Shown here one piece after another: positions 8,524 to 19,060 of a stretch of 64,000 nt of DNA. The DNA is from Foliimonas ilicis (GTDB taxonomy: Bacteria; Pseudomonadota; Alphaproteobacteria; Rhizobiales; Rhizobiaceae), in NCBI RefSeq assembly GCF_039939195.1, contig NZ_JBDUUH010000016.1, forward strand, positions 67,471 through 131,470. The letters run 5' to 3'. Numbering within the stretch: position 1 is the stretch's first letter; every line of letters starts with the position of its first letter. A program made the translations under genes and the position numbers. The notes beneath the pieces were generated by a model. The model worked only from the letters and a program-made list of their open reading frames with translations. It was not told the DNA's origin and made no database searches.

Positions 8524-10657
8524 TGCGGCTCCTGGATTTGAACGCTTTTCTGGATCACGAGCGCGTCCAGCACGATGGCACCATGTCCAATACTGCGCAC
8601 CGCGACAGGGTTCAGGTCCACGGCTGTCAACTCGTGCCTGTAGGCCTGCGCGATCTGCGATAGCCGGGTAAGGGCGTTGGCGAGTGCTTGCCGGTCCCCG
8701 GCAGGTGCCCCGCGAAAGCCTGCGAGCAATTTGCTGAAACGGGTCTGCGCAATCATCTCGGTCGCAAGGTCGGGGTCGACGGGCGCGAGCTCGAAAGCGC
8801 TGTCTTCGAGGATCTCGACCAGCATACCGCCGGCGCCCACGACAATGCCTGGACCAAACGGCGGATGGCTGACAACGCCTAGGATCGCCTCTAGCCCGCC
8901 GTCGACCATCTCCTGGACAAGCACGCCCTCGATCTCGGCATTCGGCGCCTTGCGCCTTACCCGTTCGAGCAGTCGGTCAAAGCCGGCGCTGACCTCCTCA
9001 GCATTCGCGAGGCGCAGCATGACACCATCGACTTCCTTCTTGTGCGGAAGGTCCTTCGATTCCACCTTGAGCACGACGGGATAGCCGATCTTGTCCGCGT
9101 GGCCGACCGCCTGATCAGCGCTTGTCGCAAGGAATTCGCGTGTCACGGTAATCCCGTGGGCGGCTAGAAACGCCTTGCTCTCACGTTCTGTAAGTGGCCT
9201 TGTGTCCGCAAGCCGACTGACCCATGCATCCTGACGCAGCAAGGAATGGTCGGCTTCAGAATCACTGCCTTCGAGCTGGCTCGCCTGTGAAAACAGGTAT
9301 GAAAGGGCCTTCAGGCTATTGCGCATTCCGGAGAGCACCGGCACTCCTGCGGCACGCAGAGGCCGCAGAATGTCAGGATGAACCGGAGTCGACAGATTGT
9401 TGAAGAAGACAACCGGCTTCGAGATGTCCTCGGCGACCTCTTTCACTGCGATCGCCAGCTTCTCGTAGGTAGCAGCCTGATCCGTTCCGAGGGTGGACGG
9501 ACAATCCTGCGAGACGGCGACCAGCGCGATGCCCGGGTCAGCGGCCAGCGCGCGCAGGCAAGCCTTGTACATATTCGTATCGAAGACGGCGACGCCTGTA
9601 GCGTCCAGCGGATTGCGGGGCGATGCAAAGGCTGGCAGCGTAGCCTGCAAGGTCGCGACCGTCGTGTCTTCGAGGGCTGGCAATTCAAGGCCAAAACGCT
9701 CTGCGATGTCGCAGGTCATGGCCAGTTCGCCACCACTTACGTTCAACACGCCCAATCCCGAGCCCTCAGGGGATCGCCGGCAACCGAGAAACAGCGCGCA
9801 GGTTTCGGCCAGCTCGTCGTAGTCCTCGACAAGGATGACGCCGTTCCGCCGGAAAAATGCCTGCAGCGCCGTGTCCGAACTGGCGATAGCGCCTGTGTGC
9901 GCAGCGCTGGCGGCCGCGCCGGAGGTCGACCGACCGACCTTCAGGGCGATGATTGGCTTGCCCGCCTTGCGCATCTTCGCTGCCGCCGCTGCAAACCGAT
10001 CCGGGTCATGGAGGGTCTCCACGAACAGCGCAGCGACGCGCGTTGCTTCATCCTGGGCGACGAAATCCAGATAATCCGAGATGTCAGTGACTGCGCCGTT
10101 GCCGAGCGAGATCAGGTAGCTGAAATCGAAGCGCTGGAGACTGCTCAATGCGATGCAGGCTGAGCCCGACTGCGAAATCAGCGCCAGATCGCCGGGGATC
10201 AGGCTTTCCGAAAGTGCCGCGCTATAGAGTGCTGCGCCTTCGTGTGCGCTGTAGAGACCAAGGCAATTAGGGCCGCACAGGTTGATATCGTTTGCAAGAC
10301 AGAATGCGGCGATGCGGTCCTGAAGGGCTTTCCCTTCGGCGCCGGTTTCGGCGAAACCGCTGGCAAACAGGACTGCGCTCTTCGTGCCGAGCGCGTTCAT
10401 CTGTTCCAGCGCCGGCAACGCCTTGTCGTAGCTCAGGGCGATGACGACACAGTCGACAGCCTCCGGCAACGCCTCCAGCGAAGCGTAGCATTGGAGCCCG
10501 AGCACTTCGTCCGCTGTCGGATGAACCGGGTAGATGTTCCCCGCATAGTTTTTCGCGATCAGATTCTTGATCACTGTGTTGCCAAGCGCTTCGGGACGAG
10601 AAGACGCGCCCAGGATGGCAACAGAACGAGGAGACAATAGAGAGGATAACTTATGCA
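8520..10657 (-). CDS. Acetate--CoA ligase family protein (NDP-forming acyl-CoA synthetase)
   Basis: Large acyl-CoA synthetase of the succinyl-CoA-synthetase superfamily, which activates a carboxylic acid to its CoA ester. In order it has a CoA-binding Rossmann domain (SPRSVAILGAS at the N-terminus), a flavodoxin-like ligase domain in the middle, and a C-terminal ATP-grasp domain (GYPVVLKVESKDLPHKKEV). No ATG lies near the expected N-terminus. The TTG at 10657 puts SPRSVAILGAS about ten residues in, as in relatives. A TTG at 10790 would add 45 residues that look unrelated to the family. It is the first gene of the minus-strand run and overlaps the enoyl-CoA hydratase gene by four bases. Confidence 0.85.
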
Positions 10658-11052
10658 AGGTGCACCGCTCGAGCTGCTTGTGACGATTTTTGTTCCCATT
10701 GTCGCGCGTCGCCTGAGTGCGGTTTATTTGCCCGCTTATTTCAGGCGACGTGCCAGCTTCAAACCGTAGAGTGGTAAATGTCGCAGTCAAACACAGTTTT
10801 GCGGGTTCCGTGTGCGAAAAATTAGAACATAGTCATCGCGCTGACGGGCTCGCCAGCGTCTATGTTCGAATTCGAGGAACCGGCTTTGCTAATTTCGGTG
10901 CCTTCCTGACGTTCCCGCCCTGTCATAGCCTTTTCGCCGATCAACCAGAAACGGGCGAGAGGCGGCCCAGCTGTGCTGCGCCCCGCACCGCCGCCATTGG
11001 ACGGCGCGTCGAGATACGGCAAGCCAGTGACCCGAAAACGTAGAACTTCCAG
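10658..11052. promoter_or_regulatory. Divergent promoter region between the catabolic run and a LysR gene
   Basis: About 395 bases separate the acyl-CoA synthetase start from the plus-strand LysR gene, the usual arrangement for a LysR-controlled operon. It contains ATGTTCGAA at 10862-10870, the same 9-mer that forms a perfect palindrome at 12075-12095 before the binding-protein gene. No convincing -35/-10 pair could be fixed by eye. Confidence 0.4.
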
Positions 11053-12012
11053 ATGGACTACCTGAACGCGGTCACGGTCTTCAGGCGCGTCGTGGAGCTT
11101 GGTAACCTGTCGGCCGCCGGTCGCGATCTGCGGATGGATGCCGCAAGGGTGTCGACATTGATTGTCAGTCTGGAAGCGACACTTCAGGCGCGATTGCTGA
11201 ACAGATCAACACGGAGGCTGATTCCGACGGAGCATGGCATGGTCTTCTATGCGGCTGCGGGGAAGATCATCGACAACGTCGCTGCCGCAGAAGCCGCCGT
11301 TGCCGATATGTCCGGCCAACCATCGGGAACCATCCGCCTGAGCGTTCCGCAAGGGCTCGGCCGAAGGATCATTGGTCCGGCCATCCCAAAATTTTGCGAC
11401 CGGCACACAGGGATACACGTTCAACGCTGACTTTCAAACGACGACATCGACATGGATCTTGAAGGGGTCGACGTTGCCTTTCGTTATCTGGCGCTGCAAC
11501 AGGACGGGTTCACGTCGACGGAAATCGCAGAGTGCGAAATGCTGCTGGTCGCTTCGCCCGAATATCTCAGCCGACGTCCAGCGCTGCGCCATCCCCGCGA
11601 CCTCAATGGCAACGCACACAGATGTCTGGTTCCGAATGGACCTTCGCCCTCCACGAGCCCATGGGTGTTCACCGGACCGGCGGGCTTGATATCGATACGC
11701 ACCTCATCGCCGTTCCATGTCGAAGACGGAGATGTCCTGACGGATTGGGTACTGGAGGGCAAGGGGATTGCCAACCGGCCTCGCTTCGAGGTTCAACATC
11801 TGGTTGATGAAGGCGCGTTGGCTGTGGTGTTAACGCCCTTCAGCCTGAAATCCGCATCTCTCTTCGTAGCCTATCGACAACGCGGATTTTACGAACCCCG
11901 CCTGAGCAAACTCGTCGATAATCTTGTCCTGCACTGCCGGCGTCAGTTCAACCGTCCGCAAACGTCGGGCGGTGCGCACCATCACAGCGCGGTCGAGACT
12001 GCACAGTTCTGA
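11053..12012 (+). pseudogene. LysR-family transcriptional regulator interrupted by an in-frame TGA
   Basis: The two halves 11053-11430 and 11452-12012 are in the same frame, separated only by a TGA at 11428-11430 (after GIHVQR). Together they make a normal 319-codon LysR protein: an N-terminal winged helix-turn-helix (FRRVVELGNLSAAGRDL), then an effector-binding domain that resumes LEGVDVAFRYLA right after the stop, where relatives read D-L-E-G-V-D-V-A-I-R. The stop is therefore a nonsense mutation and not a frameshift. It is divergent from the acyl-CoA synthetase operon and was probably its activator or repressor. A 126-residue DNA-binding fragment could still be made. Confidence 0.85.
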
Positions 12013-12074
12013 TCTGGTGAGGCGGCAGGTTGGCGGTCGCGGCGCTTAACCTCTGCACAGGCGATTGCAAATTC

Positions 12075-12095
12075 ATGTTCGAAGTATTCGAACAT
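12075..12095. promoter_or_regulatory. Perfect palindrome ATGTTCGAA-GTA-TTCGAACAT, probable operator
   Basis: Nine-base arms with a three-base spacer, 250 bases before the ABC binding-protein gene. The left arm recurs at 10862-10870 in the divergent LysR/acyl-CoA synthetase region. The size and symmetry fit a dimeric regulator such as the LysR proteins encoded on either side. The rest of 12013-12344 holds no gene. Confidence 0.55.
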
Positions 12096-12344
12096 CTTTG
12101 TCGAATAATACTTAATTTCCGCACATTGACAATTAGTTGGTCTCAAGTTCTCGTTTGGACAGAACTTGGGCGTAGATCCCCGGTGCCTACACTTTAGGCA
12201 CTAGGATGCCCAGCTTAGTGTCAGGGCGACAGTCAGACGTCAACCGCTCGAATGCGGAGGTACAAAAGCGCGAAGCCTCAGGAAAATAGCTCACCCAAGC
12301 AGACTGCATGATGTCAACCGCAACAACCAAAAATGGGGAATCTG

Positions 12345-13442
12345 ATGAACATAAAGTTCAAGCTCGCAATGGGAATAGCATCGATCATTGGTTCGTTTCT
12401 TGCAGTACAGCCTGCAATATCTCAAGATCAGCTCAAGCCAGTGCGTATCATAGTGGGAACTAGTACGCTCAATGTCAGCTATCCGCAACTCAACCTCCCG
12501 GTCGCACTGGGATATTGGCGAGAGGAAGGTTATGATGTCGAGGTTGTTGCGCTCGCGCCGCCGGCGCAGTCGATCACGTTGCTCATCGCCGGGCAGGCCG
12601 ATATCGGACAGGTGAACGCCTCAGTTGCCGTCCAGTCCCGGACAGAGCACAACGAACCGGTGAAGATTGCGATGATGAACGGCGTCATCGACTGGTCAGT
12701 CGCTGTGCTCGGCGATTCACCCTATCAATCTCTATCAGACCTGAAAGGCAAGAATGTCGGCGTATTCGGTCTAGGCTCAGGGGGCGTGCCCCTCCTGAAA
12801 TCGGCACTTCTGGCCCAGGGAATTGATCCCGAAAAGGATGTAACCCTCATCGCGGTTGGCGGCGGGGCTCCGGCTGCGGAAGCGCTCAGGGGTGGCCGTG
12901 TCGATGCGCTGGTGTTTTGGGGCACTGCTATGGCGGGTTTCGAGAATGCAGGTCTCAATCTGCGCTACATGCGCGGAGATAACTGGCTGGAATATCCCGA
13001 TTTCGTACTGACGGTAATGGAGCCGACCCTGGAACGCGATCCGAAAATGGTCGAGGCGATCGCTCGCGGAGCTGCCAAGGCCACCCTCTTCGCCAGCACG
13101 AACCCGGAATGCGCGCTGAAGATTCAATGGGCCACTTGGCCGCAAACCAAGCCAACGGGTGCGCCCAACGATGAAACCGCAGCACGGTGGGATCTGAATC
13201 TTTTGAATAGGCAGCTCGACACCTTCCAGAAGGGCTACGAACTCGGAGGTGGTGAACTCTATGGCAAGATCTTGCCAACCACCATCGAGCGCTTTCAGGA
13301 TTATCTTCTCAGCACCGCCCAAATAACGCGAACGCTGCCGGGCGGCACCTGGCTCATCGACAGTGCCGACTATTTCGAAAGGGTGAACAACTTCGACCGC
13401 GACCCGATTGTCCAGGCGGCACAGCAGTGTAAAGGATACTGA
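12345..13442 (+). CDS. ABC transporter substrate-binding protein, taurine/nitrate/sulfonate type
   Basis: Periplasmic NMT1/SsuA-like binding protein of about 365 residues. An N-terminal signal peptide (lysines, then LAMGIASIIGSFLAV, cleavage near AISQ) directs export. The mature part opens VRIIVGTSTLN and contains the family pattern ALGYWREEGYDVEVV and LIAGQADIGQVNASVAV. The ATG at 12345 has GGGGAA five bases upstream; the earlier ATG at 12333 lacks such a site. It is separated from its permease and ATPase genes (6079-7667) and read from the other strand, but no other transporter partner is nearby. A strong hairpin follows at 13465. Confidence 0.9.
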   Translation: MNIKFKLAMGIASIIGSFLAVQPAISQDQLKPVRIIVGTSTLNVSYPQLNLPVALGYWREEGYDVEVVALAPPAQSITLLIAGQADIGQVNASVAVQSRTEHNEPVKIAMMNGVIDWSVAVLGDSPYQSLSDLKGKNVGVFGLGSGGVPLLKSALLAQGIDPEKDVTLIAVGGGAPAAEALRGGRVDALVFWGTAMAGFENAGLNLRYMRGDNWLEYPDFVLTVMEPTLERDPKMVEAIARGAAKATLFASTNPECALKIQWATWPQTKPTGAPNDETAARWDLNLLNRQLDTFQKGYELGGGELYGKILPTTIERFQDYLLSTAQITRTLPGGTWLIDSADYFERVNNFDRDPIVQAAQQCKGY

Positions 13443-13464
13443 CCATCATCGGTCACGATAGCGC

Positions 13465-13490
13465 GGACGGCGGGATTGCCCGCCGTCCTT
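13465..13490 (+). terminator. Probable terminator after the binding-protein gene
   Basis: Perfect ten-base stem GGACGGCGGG / CCCGCCGTCC with an ATTG loop, 22 bases after the stop. Only two T follow, so it may be rho-independent but weak. The rest of 13491-13770 shows no gene. Confidence 0.6.
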
Positions 13491-13822
13491 CGCCGTAACA
13501 GCCGGCACGTCGATTTTGGATCCTAAATCCAAACTCTCGCGGCTATAGCAATCCGCCTCAAGTAAGGCTGCGGAGAATGGCGCTCGCCCGCTCGGTGACC
13601 ATCACCGTGCCTCCTCATCTGGTCCGGGCTTATCCATGAAACAGCACGATCGGTCAGGCGTCGGTATTGGGGCGTCGAAACACGAGATTCATGATAATCT
13701 GCAATGGATTGCGTCTAACATTGTCCCGTTGGTAGATTGTCGGCAGAGCATTTGATGACAGAACTGCGCCTGTGCCATACGTCAACATCGCCGGCGATCG
13801 CAGCCCGCAGAGGCGCGACGCG

Positions 13823-14731
13823 GTGATTAATAATGTCGGCCTGAGATATTTTGTGGGAGTTGCGCGGGCGGGCTCGATCCGACGTGCTGCCGAGCAGTTG
13901 CACGTCGCGGCATCGGCAATCTCGCGGCAGATGCAGCTACTGGAGGAGGACCTCGGAGCGCAACTGTTCGAAAGACATCGCGGTCAGAAGGAACTCAAGC
14001 TCACGCCCGCCGGGGAGGTCGTTCTGGAATACGCCAGGATGATTGACAATGAACTCGAGCAGGTCCGCGCCTCTATCAGCTCCATCGATAAACTCGAACG
14101 TGGCAGCATCCGGATCGGCGTTTCGGAATCGTTCACCCGCCATTTCCTGCCGGAGCTGATGCAGGAGTTTCACGCAAAATTTCCGGGTATCCGATTCGAA
14201 GTCTCAACGTCGGGGGGCGCCAAGCTTATCGACGAACTGACCAAGGACCACATTGACATCATCCTTGGATATCTGGTGCCCGAAACATTCGATGTGCAGG
14301 TGATGGCGCAAGCGTTCACCAGGCCAAGCCTGCTTGTGGCGAAATCCCATCCGTTTGCAAGTCGTCGTTACGTCGAGGTCAGTGAGTGTGCCGGTCTCGA
14401 ATTGGCTGTTCCCGACGACACGCTTACAATCCGCGACAGTTATGCGCGTATGTTCCGTGCGGCGCGTGTCACGCCGAATGTCGTTCTAGTGACGAATTCG
14501 TTCGAGCTGATGCGGGAGGCGGCTGCCGTCGGTCTGTGCAACGCCATCGTCAATCCATATTTCGGGGTAACCGCTGTGCCCCGCGGGCTGCGATACATCC
14601 CCCTTCGTGGAAAAGGCGTTGAGCAGTGGCCGATCAGCCTATGTGTGCACGCGGGTCGCCACCTTCCGGTGGCAGTGCGCCATTTCGTCGACCACACAAA
14701 AGCAGCCATGGAGCGCGCAAGTCGCGATTAA
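13823..14731 (+). CDS. LysR-family transcriptional regulator
   Basis: Complete LysR-type regulator: helix-turn-helix with FVGVARAGSIRRAAEQLHVAAS near residues 8-30 and a two-lobed effector domain (SGGAKLIDELTKDHIDIILGYL; LVTNSFELMREAAAVGLC). The GTG at 13823 has AGAGG nine bases upstream and gives the usual short N-terminus; a GTG at 13772 would add 17 residues. It converges with the FMN oxidase remnant and lies between the binding-protein gene and the SAH hydrolase/deaminase run. As the other LysR gene of the island is broken, this may be its remaining regulator. Confidence 0.88.
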   Translation: MINNVGLRYFVGVARAGSIRRAAEQLHVAASAISRQMQLLEEDLGAQLFERHRGQKELKLTPAGEVVLEYARMIDNELEQVRASISSIDKLERGSIRIGVSESFTRHFLPELMQEFHAKFPGIRFEVSTSGGAKLIDELTKDHIDIILGYLVPETFDVQVMAQAFTRPSLLVAKSHPFASRRYVEVSECAGLELAVPDDTLTIRDSYARMFRAARVTPNVVLVTNSFELMREAAAVGLCNAIVNPYFGVTAVPRGLRYIPLRGKGVEQWPISLCVHAGRHLPVAVRHFVDHTKAAMERASRD

Positions 14732-14922
14732 CGGCCTGCTCAGCCTGAAATGACGCTAATGGCGAAACGCACTCGCCGCTGATTTTCCCCGAAGCCGATG
14801 CGCCATCGACCGTTCGCCGATAGCAGCTCAACCAGCTTCCTGCCCGGCGACATCACTATCGAGTTTTCAGTGGTTCAACGACTTCGGCACTGCCTGAGTT
14901 CCACAGCCGCTGGGCAGGAGTA

Positions 14923-16078
14923 TCAATCGGCGGCGACGATCAGCTCGCGTCGAAGATCAGCCACTCGGGTGGCGCCGATTTGACCCATCACCGTCAGGAG
15001 CTCCTCGCCCAGGATGGATATGCTCCTGCGAACGCCCTGCTCGCCATGGGCAACGGCTCCATAAAGCATCGCGCGGCCGCAGAACACAAAATCGGCGCCG
15101 AGACACAAGCCGATCGCAATATCGCTCCCACGGCGCACACCGCTGTCCAGCAGAACAGGATAGTCAGGTCCCACGGCATTCCTCACGGCAGGCAGAGCAT
15201 CGAGGCTGGCGACAGCTCGATCAAGTTGCCGGCCGCCATGATTGGAAACAATGATGCCGTCGGCCCCTTCCTGCCGCGCGCGTTCGGCATCTTCAGGATG
15301 CAGGATGCCCTTGATCAGAATTGCCGTTCCACGCTTCGCGCAATTTGGCCAGATGCTGCCAGGATTGGGCTGGTGGCGACTGTGTCCGCACGAATTGGGC
15401 GACATTGAGCGCGGTCACGGGACCTTGCACGTACGGCACCCAGTTCTCAAAGTTCGGCATCCCTCCGTTCGTCAGGAATCGGAAGGTCCATCGGGGGTGC
15501 GTCAAACCGGCCAGAATGATCGCCGGACTCAGGCGGGGAGGGAGCTTGAAACCGTTCCTCATGTCACGTTCCCGCTTGGAGTTCACCGGCAGGTCTATGG
15601 TGACAACGAGGTTCCTGATGCCGGCATCACCGGCACGCTTCGCCATGTCGAGCGAAATGTGCTCATCCCTGGCGAGATAGAGCTGATACCATGTGGCCGT
15701 GGGTGCGGTCTCGGCCGCCATCTCAAGCGAAGCGTTGCTGACGCCGGACATGATGTATGGAACACCTTCGGATTCGGCAGCCCGGGCCAGCATCAGATCT
15801 GCGCCAGGATTGAGAAGGCCTGCGAACCCTGTCGGCGCAATGCCGAACGGGACGGAGAATTCTTGTTCGAACAACTTCGTTAGGCCGGAGCGCGCCGTCG
15901 TGTCTATCATGTACTTCGGAAGGAATCGCCAACGCTCGAAGGCCGAGCGATTTGCTGCCAGTCCGCACTCGTCCTCCACGCCGCCGGCTAGGTAGTCGTA
16001 CAGCAAGCCTGGAAGGAAGCGTCTGGCCCGAGATTGAAGTTCGTCGATATTGATGGCGGAGTCTGCGCTGCGTGCCAT
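14923..16078 (-). pseudogene. FMN-dependent alpha-hydroxy-acid oxidase/dehydrogenase, frameshifted
   Basis: The first 255 or so codons (16078 to about 15325) encode the N-terminal two-thirds of a lactate/glycolate/mandelate oxidase-type TIM barrel: LPGLLYDYLAGGVEDE, FGIAPTGFAGL, IMSGVSNASLE. After REAWNG the frame is lost near 15323-15330, and the rest (ILIKGIL, SNHGGRQLD with the catalytic His, LLDSGVRRGSDI) is in another frame to the stop at 14923. A two-base loss or one-base gain at WNG-TAIL would repair it. It would have oxidised a 2-hydroxyacid and sits 22 bases after the second adenosine deaminase gene, in the riboswitch-controlled run. Confidence 0.85.
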
Positions 16079-16099
16079 TTGGCTATCGATCCTTGCTCA

Positions 16100-17131
16100 T
16101 CAACCGGTGTCTGTCCGCAGGTCCGGTCCGTTCCAGTGCTTTGCGAGGCTGGCGAGGTAGCCGTCTTTAGTCTCGTCGTCACAGAAAGCTCCCCTGAAGC
16201 CATTCTCGATCACCTCGGCGACTTGGGCGGTCGAAAGATCCAGTGCCTCTGCGCTTCCCAGGATGTTCTGAGAGAGATTGGCCTCGAAATAGGAGGGGTC
16301 GTCCGTGTTGGCGCTGACGACACAGCCTGCTTCGAGCAGGCGCCTCAGCTTGATGTCTGCAAGCGCCTTCACGACGTTGAGGCGGAGATTCGAATACGGG
16401 CAGACAGTCAAGGGAATCTGCTCGTCCGCGAGGCGTTGGACAAGCGCCGGATCGTCGACACTGCGCACGCCATGATCGATGCGGTCGACCTTGAGGACGT
16501 CGATCGCCTCAGTGATGTAGGAAGAAGGTCCCTCCTCGCCGGCATGGCATGTGCATCGCCAGCCGATCTCGCGCGCGCGGTCAAACGCTTTCACGAATCG
16601 GGACGGTGGGTTGCCGATCTCGGCGCCAGCCAATCCAAGCGCGATGATATTCTCGCGATAAGGAAGAGCCTGTTCAATTGTCTCAAGGGCGTTCTCCTCC
16701 GTTCGATGGCGTTGAAGCCCGAGAATCGGCCGGGCGACGATACCGAACTGCCGATGGGCGTCATGCGCACCGGCAAGAATGCCGTCCATCATTGAAGCCC
16801 AGGAGACACCGCGCTCCAGATGACTTTGGGGTGAGAAGTGGAGCTCCGTGTAGACAACATTCTCGGCAGCGGCCCGCTCGAGGAAAGCGATGGTCACATC
16901 GCGAAAGTCCGCTTCCGTTCTTATGACACGCATTCCGGTATAGAAGATCGAGAGGAACTGGGCGAGGTCATGGAACTGATAGCCATTCCTGACCGCTTCA
17001 ACTGTGTCGTACGGCAACGCGACGTCGTTGCGCTTCGCCAGTTTCAAGATCAGATCCGGTTCGATGGTGCCTTCCAGATGGACGTGCAAGTCCGCCTTTG
17101 GTGCGTCGAAAACCAGTCTCTCAAGCTGCAT
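16100..17131 (-). CDS. Adenosine deaminase (copy 2)
   Basis: Adenosine deaminase family enzyme, 343 residues. Zinc and catalytic motifs: LHVHLEG near residue 17, CHAGEEG near 200, DHGVRS near 225 and SANTDDPS near 285. It follows SAH hydrolase on the same strand, so adenosine made from SAH can be turned to inosine, pulling the reversible hydrolase reaction forward. Its ATG overlaps the end of a small upstream reading frame by 11 bases. It shares family features, but no long identical stretches, with the copy at 2750. Confidence 0.9.
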   Translation of the reverse strand: MQLERLVFDAPKADLHVHLEGTIEPDLILKLAKRNDVALPYDTVEAVRNGYQFHDLAQFLSIFYTGMRVIRTEADFRDVTIAFLERAAAENVVYTELHFSPQSHLERGVSWASMMDGILAGAHDAHRQFGIVARPILGLQRHRTEENALETIEQALPYRENIIALGLAGAEIGNPPSRFVKAFDRAREIGWRCTCHAGEEGPSSYITEAIDVLKVDRIDHGVRSVDDPALVQRLADEQIPLTVCPYSNLRLNVVKALADIKLRRLLEAGCVVSANTDDPSYFEANLSQNILGSAEALDLSTAQVAEVIENGFRGAFCDDETKDGYLASLAKHWNGPDLRTDTG

Positions 17132-17411
17132 CTCTTCCTCCGTTCCATGGCTGGGGTCGCCGAAGCGGAAAGTTCGGGCCGAATTCGGCTTGCTCGCAGC
17201 ACGCTTGCCGCGGCGGCCGCCATCGCGTCCGGTTAGCGATTTTCAGCCAATGCCGTTCCACTCGAGTTGACGCCATGGAAATCCAGAGCCGGCCGAGCGT
17301 CGACAATAGAGTGTTTCTCTGTCCGGGATCGGCTATCGGCGAGATGAAGGTCTGTCCGTCGACTGCAAGCACGAAATACTTGCGATCGTCTTCTTTGATG
17401 ATTGTATGCAT
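17121..17411 (-). CDS. Small protein of unknown function between ahcY and adenosine deaminase
   Basis: A 96-codon frame whose end overlaps the adenosine deaminase start by 11 bases. The first 33 residues (KYFVLAVDGQTFISPIAD) look protein-like; the rest is rich in Arg and Trp and looks like chance translation of GC-rich DNA. It could be a truncated gene or only a leader. No family recognised. Confidence 0.3.
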   Translation of the reverse strand: MHTIIKEDDRKYFVLAVDGQTFISPIADPGQRNTLLSTLGRLWISMASTRVERHWLKIANRTRWRPPRQACCEQAEFGPNFPLRRPQPWNGGRDAA

Positions 17412-17545
17412 GGTTTCCTATTTTTCTTTGGATAGAAGCAGCCCGCATTCTTTCTGTTCAGTATAGACAAGATGAACTGAAAGCTGAACCGTGCTGCGAG
17501 CAGGCACGTGGCTTGAAGGGCAGCTGACGCCGCCCTCTGCCCTCA

Positions 17546-18994
17546 TCAGTAGCGATAAGAATCCGCTTTGAATGGCCCGTTGACGCTCACGCCGATGTAC
17601 TTCGCCTGCTCAATCGTAAGGTGACTGAGTTCAGCCCCGACTTTGTCAAGATGCAGTCTCGCTACCCGCTCGTCGAGCGACTTCGGCAACACGTAGACCG
17701 TTCCGGGTTCATACTTGTCCTGATTGGCGAACATGTCGGTCAGGGCCAGAATGTGGTTGCAGAAGCTCGACGACATCACGAAACTTGGATGTCCGGTTGC
17801 ACAGCCGAGGTTCACCAATCGGCCTTTTGCCAGAAGAATGATCCTCTTGCCGTCAGGGAAAATGACGTGGTCGACCTGCGGCTTGATTTCCTGCCATTCG
17901 CATGAGGATAGCGAGGCCACATCGATCTCGTTGTCAAAATGCCCGATGTTGCAGACGATCGCCTGATCCTTCATGCGCAGCATATGCTCAAACGTTATCA
18001 CGTCGCGATTGCCGGTCGCGGTGACGAAGATATCGGCTTGGTCAGCCGCCCTGTCCATTGTCACGACCCGGAAGCCTTCCATCGCCGCCTGCAGCGCGTT
18101 GATTGGGTCGACTTCAGTGACCCAAACCTGCGCATGTAACGCGCGGAGAGCTTGCGCGCATCCCTTGCCGACCCCGCCGAAGCCGGCGACGACGGCGGTC
18201 TTCCCGGCGATCATGACGTCGGTTGCTCGCTTGATGGCATCAACCAGTGACTCACGGCAGCCATAGGTGTTGTCGAATTTGCTCTTGGTCACCGAGTCAT
18301 TCACGGCAATCGCGCGCATCGCGAGGGTATTGCTCGCGCTCATCTCGTGAAGCCGAAGCACGCCGGTCGTTGTCTGTTCAGATACGCCGACGACGTTCTT
18401 TAACCGTCGGCTGTACCAGGTCGGGTCTTTGGCAAGTGTCGAACGGATGGACGCATAGAGGAACTTCTCCTCCTCGCTTTTCGGGTTCTCCAGAATGCTA
18501 GCGTCGGACTCGGCGCGTGTTCCGATATGCAGGAGGAGCGTGGCATCACCCCCATCGTCGAGCAGAAGGTTGGGGCCTTCTTCCGGGGTTCCCTTCGCAC
18601 CGTCGAACTCGAGTATCCGATGGGCATAATTCCAATACTCCTCCAGGGATTCACCTTTCACCGCGAAAACAGGTATCCCGTTCTCTGCGACCGCCGCGGC
18701 GGCATGGTCCTGCGTGGAGAAGATGTTGCACGATGCCCAGCGGATCTTCGCCCCAAGCGCCTCTAGCGTCTCGATAAGAACCGCAGTCTGGATCGTCATG
18801 TGAAGGGAGCCGGCGATGCGGGCGCCCTCCAGGGGCTTTTCGGCCTTTGCTTCATCACGAAGTGCAATCAGGCCGGGCATTTCGGTCTCGGCAATCCGAA
18901 TTTCTCGATGACCCCAGGCTGCCTGATTGATATCGGCGACAACGAAGCCGGGCTTCTCGTGAGTGGTCTTGAGGGAAGTGACGGTGGCGCTCAT
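17546..18994 (-). CDS. ahcY: S-adenosylhomocysteine hydrolase (adenosylhomocysteinase)
   Basis: Cytoplasmic NAD-dependent enzyme that splits SAH to adenosine and homocysteine. At about 482 residues it is the longer bacterial form with the roughly 40-residue insert. Visible are [16 protein letters not shown] near the N-terminus, [17 protein letters not shown], the NAD-binding [15 protein letters not shown], and [14 protein letters not shown]. The C-terminus reads KADSYRY, where many relatives have KPDHYRY. ATG at 18994 follows GGAGAA and is preferred to the codon at 19027. The transcript carries a SAH riboswitch (19054-19160). It heads a run with adenosine deaminase and an FMN oxidase. In a mobile region it is probably an extra copy for catabolism, not the housekeeping one; that is inference. 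Confidence 0.95.
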   Translation of the reverse strand: MSATVTSLKTTHEKPGFVVADINQAAWGHREIRIAETEMPGLIALRDEAKAEKPLEGARIAGSLHMTIQTAVLIETLEALGAKIRWASCNIFSTQDHAAAAVAENGIPVFAVKGESLEEYWNYAHRILEFDGAKGTPEEGPNLLLDDGGDATLLLHIGTRAESDASILENPKSEEEKFLYASIRSTLAKDPTWYSRRLKNVVGVSEQTTTGVLRLHEMSASNTLAMRAIAVNDSVTKSKFDNTYGCRESLVDAIKRATDVMIAGKTAVVAGFGGVGKGCAQALRALHAQVWVTEVDPINALQAAMEGFRVVTMDRAADQADIFVTATGNRDVITFEHMLRMKDQAIVCNIGHFDNEIDVASLSSCEWQEIKPQVDHVIFPDGKRIILLAKGRLVNLGCATGHPSFVMSSSFCNHILALTDMFANQDKYEPGTVYVLPKSLDERVARLHLDKVGAELSHLTIEQAKYIGVSVNGPFKADSYRY

Positions 18995-19034
18995 TTTGTT
19001 CTCCGTTGGAATGATCCACCGGCACAAGCGCGAA

Positions 19035-19060
19035 GCTCACCGCCATGCCGGCAGGTGAGC
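19035..19060 (-). promoter_or_regulatory. Hairpin competing with the SAH riboswitch
   Basis: GCTCACC (RNA strand) and GGTGAGC flank a short inner GCC/GGC stem. The first arm includes the GCUC that forms the last riboswitch helix, so the two folds exclude each other. It ends about 40 bases before the ahcY start. It lacks a U-tract, so it is not an obvious intrinsic terminator and may act on translation. Confidence 0.55.

Noticed and set aside
10658..10790. Extending the acyl-CoA synthetase to a TTG at 10790
   Set aside because: The additional 45 residues do not look like the family and the CoA-binding domain normally begins within about ten residues of the start.
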